Shown here piece after piece: positions 42,159 through 45,516 of a stretch of 45,516 nucleotides of DNA; position 1 is the stretch's first letter, and the number at the start of each line of letters is the position of its first letter. The notes beneath the pieces are model-generated. The model did not search any database. It worked only from the letters and a program-made list of their open reading frames with translations, and was not told the DNA's origin. This DNA is from Prorocentrum cordatum (taxonomy: Eukaryota; Sar; Dinophyceae; Prorocentrales; Prorocentraceae), in assembly GCA_963575745.1 (NCBI GenBank), contig CAUYUJ010017644.1, positions 183,948-229,463 on the forward strand, written 5' to 3'. A program made the translations under genes and the position numbers.

Positions 42159-42734
42159 GTGTTGGGGGGACCAGCGTCGCACACGGCAACAGGAAGGCTC
42201 AAGCACGGCTCATCCGAGGATTTGGCTTCAGTCGCCATGGCCTGCAAGCTGGCCGCTGCCATTCCTCAGCTCTCCGCAAACTCAGAGATCACCGCATCGT
42301 GCACGATGCATGCTGCTGCTGGTGCTGCTGCTGCTGCTGCTGCTGCTGGGGCCGCACCTCGTTCGGACGCACCGACCCGCCACACTCGCAATTCGCGCCA
42401 TGAGGAGTCGCGTGCTCTTGCAAGCGAGAGGAGGAGAGCACGGCATCTCCATCGCCACACCCATCAGGGTGACGCACAGTCCGATCCGATGCGATCTCCC
42501 GGTCCGATGCTGGTTGATCCTGCCCTTGTCTGCGACGGATCTCGTAGGCAACGCCATTTTCGCGAAGAGCATGTTGAAGAGGCTGCTTCGCCACGGCCGC
42601 CCACCGTTATCTGGCCCTGCGCGCCTGGCTGCTGCTGCCCGCCCGGCTGCTCATCGTCGAACTCTTCGGCGTCTGAGCGTCCCTCCTTCCTCTCGGCCGT
42701 CCCCCCCCTCTTTTCCCGCCGGCCAATTCGCTAA
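42159..42734 (+). CDS. Weak coding candidate with Ala run
   Basis: An open + frame begins MLGGPASHTATGRLKHGSSE, contains a (GCT)n Ala run at about 42309-42350 and then ARHLHRHTHQGDAQSDPMRS. Two other + frames are also open, and one of them (ATDLVGNAIFAKSMLKRLLR) is equally protein-like, so the frame is uncertain. No family. Confidence 0.2.
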   Translation: MLGGPASHTATGRLKHGSSEDLASVAMACKLAAAIPQLSANSEITASCTMHAAAGAAAAAAAAGAAPRSDAPTRHTRNSRHEESRALASERRRARHLHRHTHQGDAQSDPMRSPGPMLVDPALVCDGSRRQRHFREEHVEEAASPRPPTVIWPCAPGCCCPPGCSSSNSSASERPSFLSAVPPLFSRRPIR

Positions 42735-43026
42735 TTAGTTGGCGCCGCTTTCCTAGCTTCTCGCTGGAGCGGAGTTCGCCGCCTCGCCGCCGACGAATAT
42801 GTTGAAGAGGCCGCGCGCCGCCGACCCCCTCCCCCTTCCCCTGGGCGGCCGGGCCTTCGCCCTTCGGGGCGCAGCTCGGGCATCGGGCGGCCTTCTGGGA
42901 CGGCCCCAGGCTCTCCGCAGGGCCATCGACGAGGCGCAGCGGATGGAGGGCACCCCGGGGCCTCCCCCGGGGCGTGAGGGGCTCCTCGGGCAGTGGCGAG
43001 GCGTCTTGGCTTTCCCATAAGCCCAC
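42735..43026. other. No recognisable gene
   Basis: GC-rich. Contains a second ATGTTGAAGAGGC word (42799; first at 42570). Confidence 0.4.
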
Positions 43027-43130
43027 CAAAGAATGTTCTAAGAACTTCTGGTGGTATGCACGAAATCTTCTTAGAACATTTCTTGCTGAGACTGTCTTGT
43101 TTCAGCACATCGGGCTTACGTTCTAAGAGC
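43027..43130. repeat. Paired hairpins
   Basis: AAAGAATGTTCTAAGAACTTC pairs with GAAATCTTCTTAGAACATTTC across about 18 bases. It is followed by a small stem, TGCTGA...TCAGCA (43084-43108). The GTTCTAAGA word recurs at 43121 and 44034. Confidence 0.75.
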
Positions 43131-43239
43131 ACTGTTCCCTACCGAGGCTTTGCCTAGAAGGGTTCGTATTCGCTTGGCTTGAAGGGGCCGGGCAGTGCAA
43201 ACCGCCCCGGGCGGTTCCCCCAGTCCCCTGGGAGCCAAG

Positions 43240-43535
43240 CGAAAGCAACAGCAAAGGTAAAAGCAAACGCGCGGTTCCCCCAGTTGCGCTCCCTGGGTGC
43301 CAAGCAAAAACAACAACAAAGGCAAACGTGAAGGCAAAAGCGAAGGCAAAGCAAAATCATAGCATAACATAGCATAGCGTAGCATAGCATAGCGCAGCAT
43401 AACACAGCGCAGCATAGCATGTCATAGCCTAGCCTAGCCCAGCATAGCATTGCGCAGCATAGCATAGCAGAGTAGATCATAGCATAGCATCACATATCAT
43501 AGCACAGCACAGCATAGCACAGTGCTGCACAGCAT
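43240..43535. repeat. (GCAAAR)n then (AGCAT)n microsatellites
   Basis: AAAGCAAA/AAGGCAAA hexamer-like repeats to about 43360, then the pentamer AGCAT with many variants to about 43535. GCGCGGTTCCCCCAG occurs twice just upstream, around 43207 and 43268. Confidence 0.85.
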
Positions 43536-43559
43536 CCACTATTGCTGCTGCTATATGAA

Positions 43560-43865
43560 TAAATATAACTAATTATATATGTATATGTATTTTTACGTGT
43601 GTGTGCGCACGTCTGTTCCATGCATGTTGTCCGTCTGTGGGCCAGATTGAGCCTTTAGTAGGGCAGTGTGAGCCTTTATGATTCACGAAGGTTTCGCACA
43701 TATCACTGGCCAGGATACATGCAACCCGACGTACTATCGCATGTCCGAAATGTTTTTCTGTATATTGATGTGTGTGTATACATATACATATACATAACAC
43801 CCATGTGGAATGCTGCATGTGTGTGTGTGTGTGCGTGTGTGTGTGTGCATGTATTTGTTCAGCGC
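43560..43865. other. AT-rich stretch with TA and GT runs
   Basis: TATATATGTATATG near 43575, ACATATACATATACAT near 43780 and a GT run at 43817-43848. No gene. Confidence 0.6.
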
Positions 43866-44003
43866 CGCGTCGCACTGCCTTTCATCCTCGTTGCCGTTCA
43901 GCCTCAATTCCGTGACTCGCAGAGCCACGCAAGAGCGTGCAGCAGTGCATTGCGTCATGCGGGCATTCTTACGGACCTCGAGTGGCGAGGCACGAGACCC
44001 AGC

Positions 44004-44075
44004 AAGCAGTGTTGAGCATCTTGCAGAGAACAATGTTCTAAGCAGTGTTGAACAACCTGCAGAGACGTTCAGTTC
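44004..44075. repeat. 36-bp direct repeat
   Basis: AAGCAGTGTTGA...CTTGCAGAGAA at 44004 and AAGCAGTGTTGA...CCTGCAGAGAC at 44040. Confidence 0.75.
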
Positions 44076-44179
44076 CATCGCGGCCGTGAATCGGACCATG
44101 CAGAACGCTGCAGCACTTGTGCACGAAATACCAGATCACCGCGTTCCAACGACCCATCTACTTGCTCACGATTATGAAA

Positions 44180-44533
44180 CTACTCCCGGTTCAGTGGGGT
44201 GACCACGCGGAACTCTTGGTGCGAACGTCCTGGTCGACAGCCTAGGGTGGAGGCAAAGTCATCAACGCCTTGCCCTTTAACGGGGATCGCATCGTGCCAG
44301 ATAACGCTGTTGATATGCGGAGGAACGCTTGGGATCAGTGCTACTACCAGAGCTGCAGAGCGAATGAGGTGTTCGCTTGCATTCAGCATCGAAGCGAGTT
44401 CGGCGACCGCCTCCTGCAAATAGGCTGCGAGCACATCCCTGCTCAAATGCGACGGCCGACTGTTAACTTGCAGCGTTTCTGCTACAAGATTTGCGAGTTG
44501 CGGGATGGGAACCAGTCGCGGCGATGTGTGCAC
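44180..44533 (-). CDS. Weak coding candidate (minus strand)
   Basis: A 117-residue minus frame contains LANLVAETLQVNSRPSHLSR and DVLAAYLQEAVAELASMLNA, a plausible helical protein. The opposite strand is also open (44270-44623, Cys/Trp-rich) and cannot be excluded. No family, leader or splice site decides between them. Confidence 0.25.
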   Translation of the reverse strand: MHTSPRLVPIPQLANLVAETLQVNSRPSHLSRDVLAAYLQEAVAELASMLNASEHLIRSAALVVALIPSVPPHINSVIWHDAIPVKGQGVDDFASTLGCRPGRSHQEFRVVTPLNRE

Positions 44534-44849
44534 TACTGGTTATTCGACACAGTCCCTGCGCGCCAAGAGTGGCTCGGGCGACTCCACGACAGCGGGGAGG
44601 TTGTGGTCGCACTGCTCTGGTGAAACCGTATATTCCAGCGCCGATGATGCCAGCCGAAACATTGCTGAGCAGCTTGTTGCACCGATCTGGGAGTTGTTGC
44701 TGTTGTGCAGCTTCGTAGGAACATTCGGTGCAGCAAGTGTTGCACATTCTTGCTCAATGCCAAGTCGTGCGGTGTAGGCCGGATGCGGAGCGTGCTCAAG
44801 CACGCCCGGTGAGCGAGTGCAAAAACATGCGCGTGTGCGCGCGTGTCTG

Positions 44850-44990
44850 TGCGCAGGCAAAGCAAAAACAGAACCCAGCACAAGCAAGAACACACGCAAA
44901 ACAAAAGCAACAACAAAAGCAAAAGCAAAGGCAAAGGCAAAAACAAAGGCAATAGCAAAAGCGAAGGCAATGCAAAGCAAAAACAACACC
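44850..44990. repeat. (GCAAAR)n repeat
   Basis: GCAAAA/GCAAAG hexamers with variants, the same unit as at 43240-43360. Confidence 0.85.
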
Positions 44991-45002
44991 AATGCGAAAT
45001 TG

Positions 45003-45240
45003 CATATGTAGATGTAGAGGTAGGTGTAAGCGTAGGTGCAGATGTGGATGTAGGTGTAGACGTATATGTAAATGTAGATGTAGGTGTATATGTAAATGTA
45101 GATGTGAATATCGCTGTTGATGTAGGTGTAGATGCAGGTGTAGACGTAGATGTAGCTGTAGGTATAGATGTAGATGTAGGGCTAGATGTATATGTAGGTG
45201 TCGGTGTAGATGTAGGTGTATATATATATATATGTAGATG
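45003..45240. repeat. (GATGTA)n hexamer repeat
   Basis: GATGTAGGTGTA-type degenerate hexamers ending in a TA run. Open frames here give alternating Val/Asp and are artefacts. Confidence 0.9.
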
Positions 45241-45361
45241 TAAAGAACTCCCCAGTGCCCCGCCCTCATCTCCGTGCCTGCTTGCTGTTGCTGCTGTCTC
45301 GGCGACTTGCTGCCTGCTTCTGCTGCTGCTTCACTTACGGCGTGGCGTCGGCGGTTCTGGC

Positions 45362-45362
45362 G

Positions 45363-45436
<74 letters not shown>

Positions 45437-45516
45437 GCTCCTACTACTACTACTACTACTCCTACTACTAATACTCCTACTACTACTCCTACTACTAACT
45501 ACTAACTGCTACTACT
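45362..45516. repeat. (ACT)n microsatellite running off the window
   Basis: ACT triplets with CCT variants toward the end; the right limit is not seen. Confidence 0.95.

Larger units (their letters stand above)
41236..42190. repeat. S repeat, copy 3, carrying three nested insertions
   Basis: Head (CTTATCTGCTCGCGTGCC, CTCTTCGTCTTCGACCG), middle (GGGCGGGCGGGCCCAGACGG, GGGTCGCTGAAGCG) and tail (CATGAATCGCGATGACG, GAGAGCGTGATTCCTGAG) match copies 1 and 2. Between them lie MITE-4 (41341-41524), the T repeat (41596-41753) and MITE-3 (41887-42065), all absent from copies 1 and 2. Confidence 0.75.

Noticed and set aside
42505-42525. CTGGTTGATCCTGCC resembling the 5' end of small-subunit rRNA
   Set aside because: The match stops after about 15 bases, and neither flank continues as rRNA.

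Overview
The window looks like nuclear DNA of a dinoflagellate. Two stretches, at 15485-15505 and 23951-23976, closely resemble the dinoflagellate trans-splicing leader, and each lies just upstream of the start codon of a long reading frame. The DNA is GC-rich and crowded with trinucleotide arrays (GGA/TCC, AGT/ACT, GAC, ATC, ATT), minisatellites and short inverted-repeat elements. Real coding sequence is sparse. I see no rRNA, tRNA, operon or CRISPR array. The species is not certain.

The centre (14639-28487) reads as one 13.8-kb DNA transposon. It has 15-bp perfect terminal inverted repeats (CCCACGGGGTAAACG), subterminal arrays of a TTTGCACCG motif at both ends, and, just inside these, complementary trinucleotide tracts: AGT on the left and ACT on the right. 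Its two flanks join to recreate CAGTGGCTGCCTCCTAACC, which is present uninterrupted in a neighbouring repeat unit at 14524-14542, with TC as the target duplication. Inside, on the + strand, lie a two-to-four-exon gene of unknown function (15522-17324), a second multi-exon gene (about 17591-22534), an intronless gene whose motif order resembles Tnp2/CACTA transposases (23986-26046) and a small acidic-tailed gene (26296-26747). The second gene is split in a coding exon by a 2501-bp element (18483-20983) with its own inverted ends and an 8-bp duplication, TTCGAGCA. Many introns here are made largely of TCC or GGA microsatellite.

Left arm (1-14.6 kb): mostly repeats. It holds two copies of a dispersed 'S' repeat, several MITE families (called MITE-1 to MITE-5 here), hairpins, and a probable minus-strand gene represented by an exon at 12563-12639 and a terminal coding block at 10563-11040.

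Right arm (28.5-45.5 kb): further MITE copies, three of them with 5-6-bp target duplications, one reduced to its two ends. There is also an 856-bp tandem duplication built of 42-bp units (30993-32704) with a diverged relative at 40197-41075, a 5'-truncated LINE reverse transcriptase with one in-frame stop (37449-39497), and a third S repeat that has absorbed three other elements (41236-42190). The end of the window is simple-sequence DNA with weak coding candidates.

Overall this is a nested transposon graveyard. Several insertion events can be ordered because empty-site paralogues lie in the same window.
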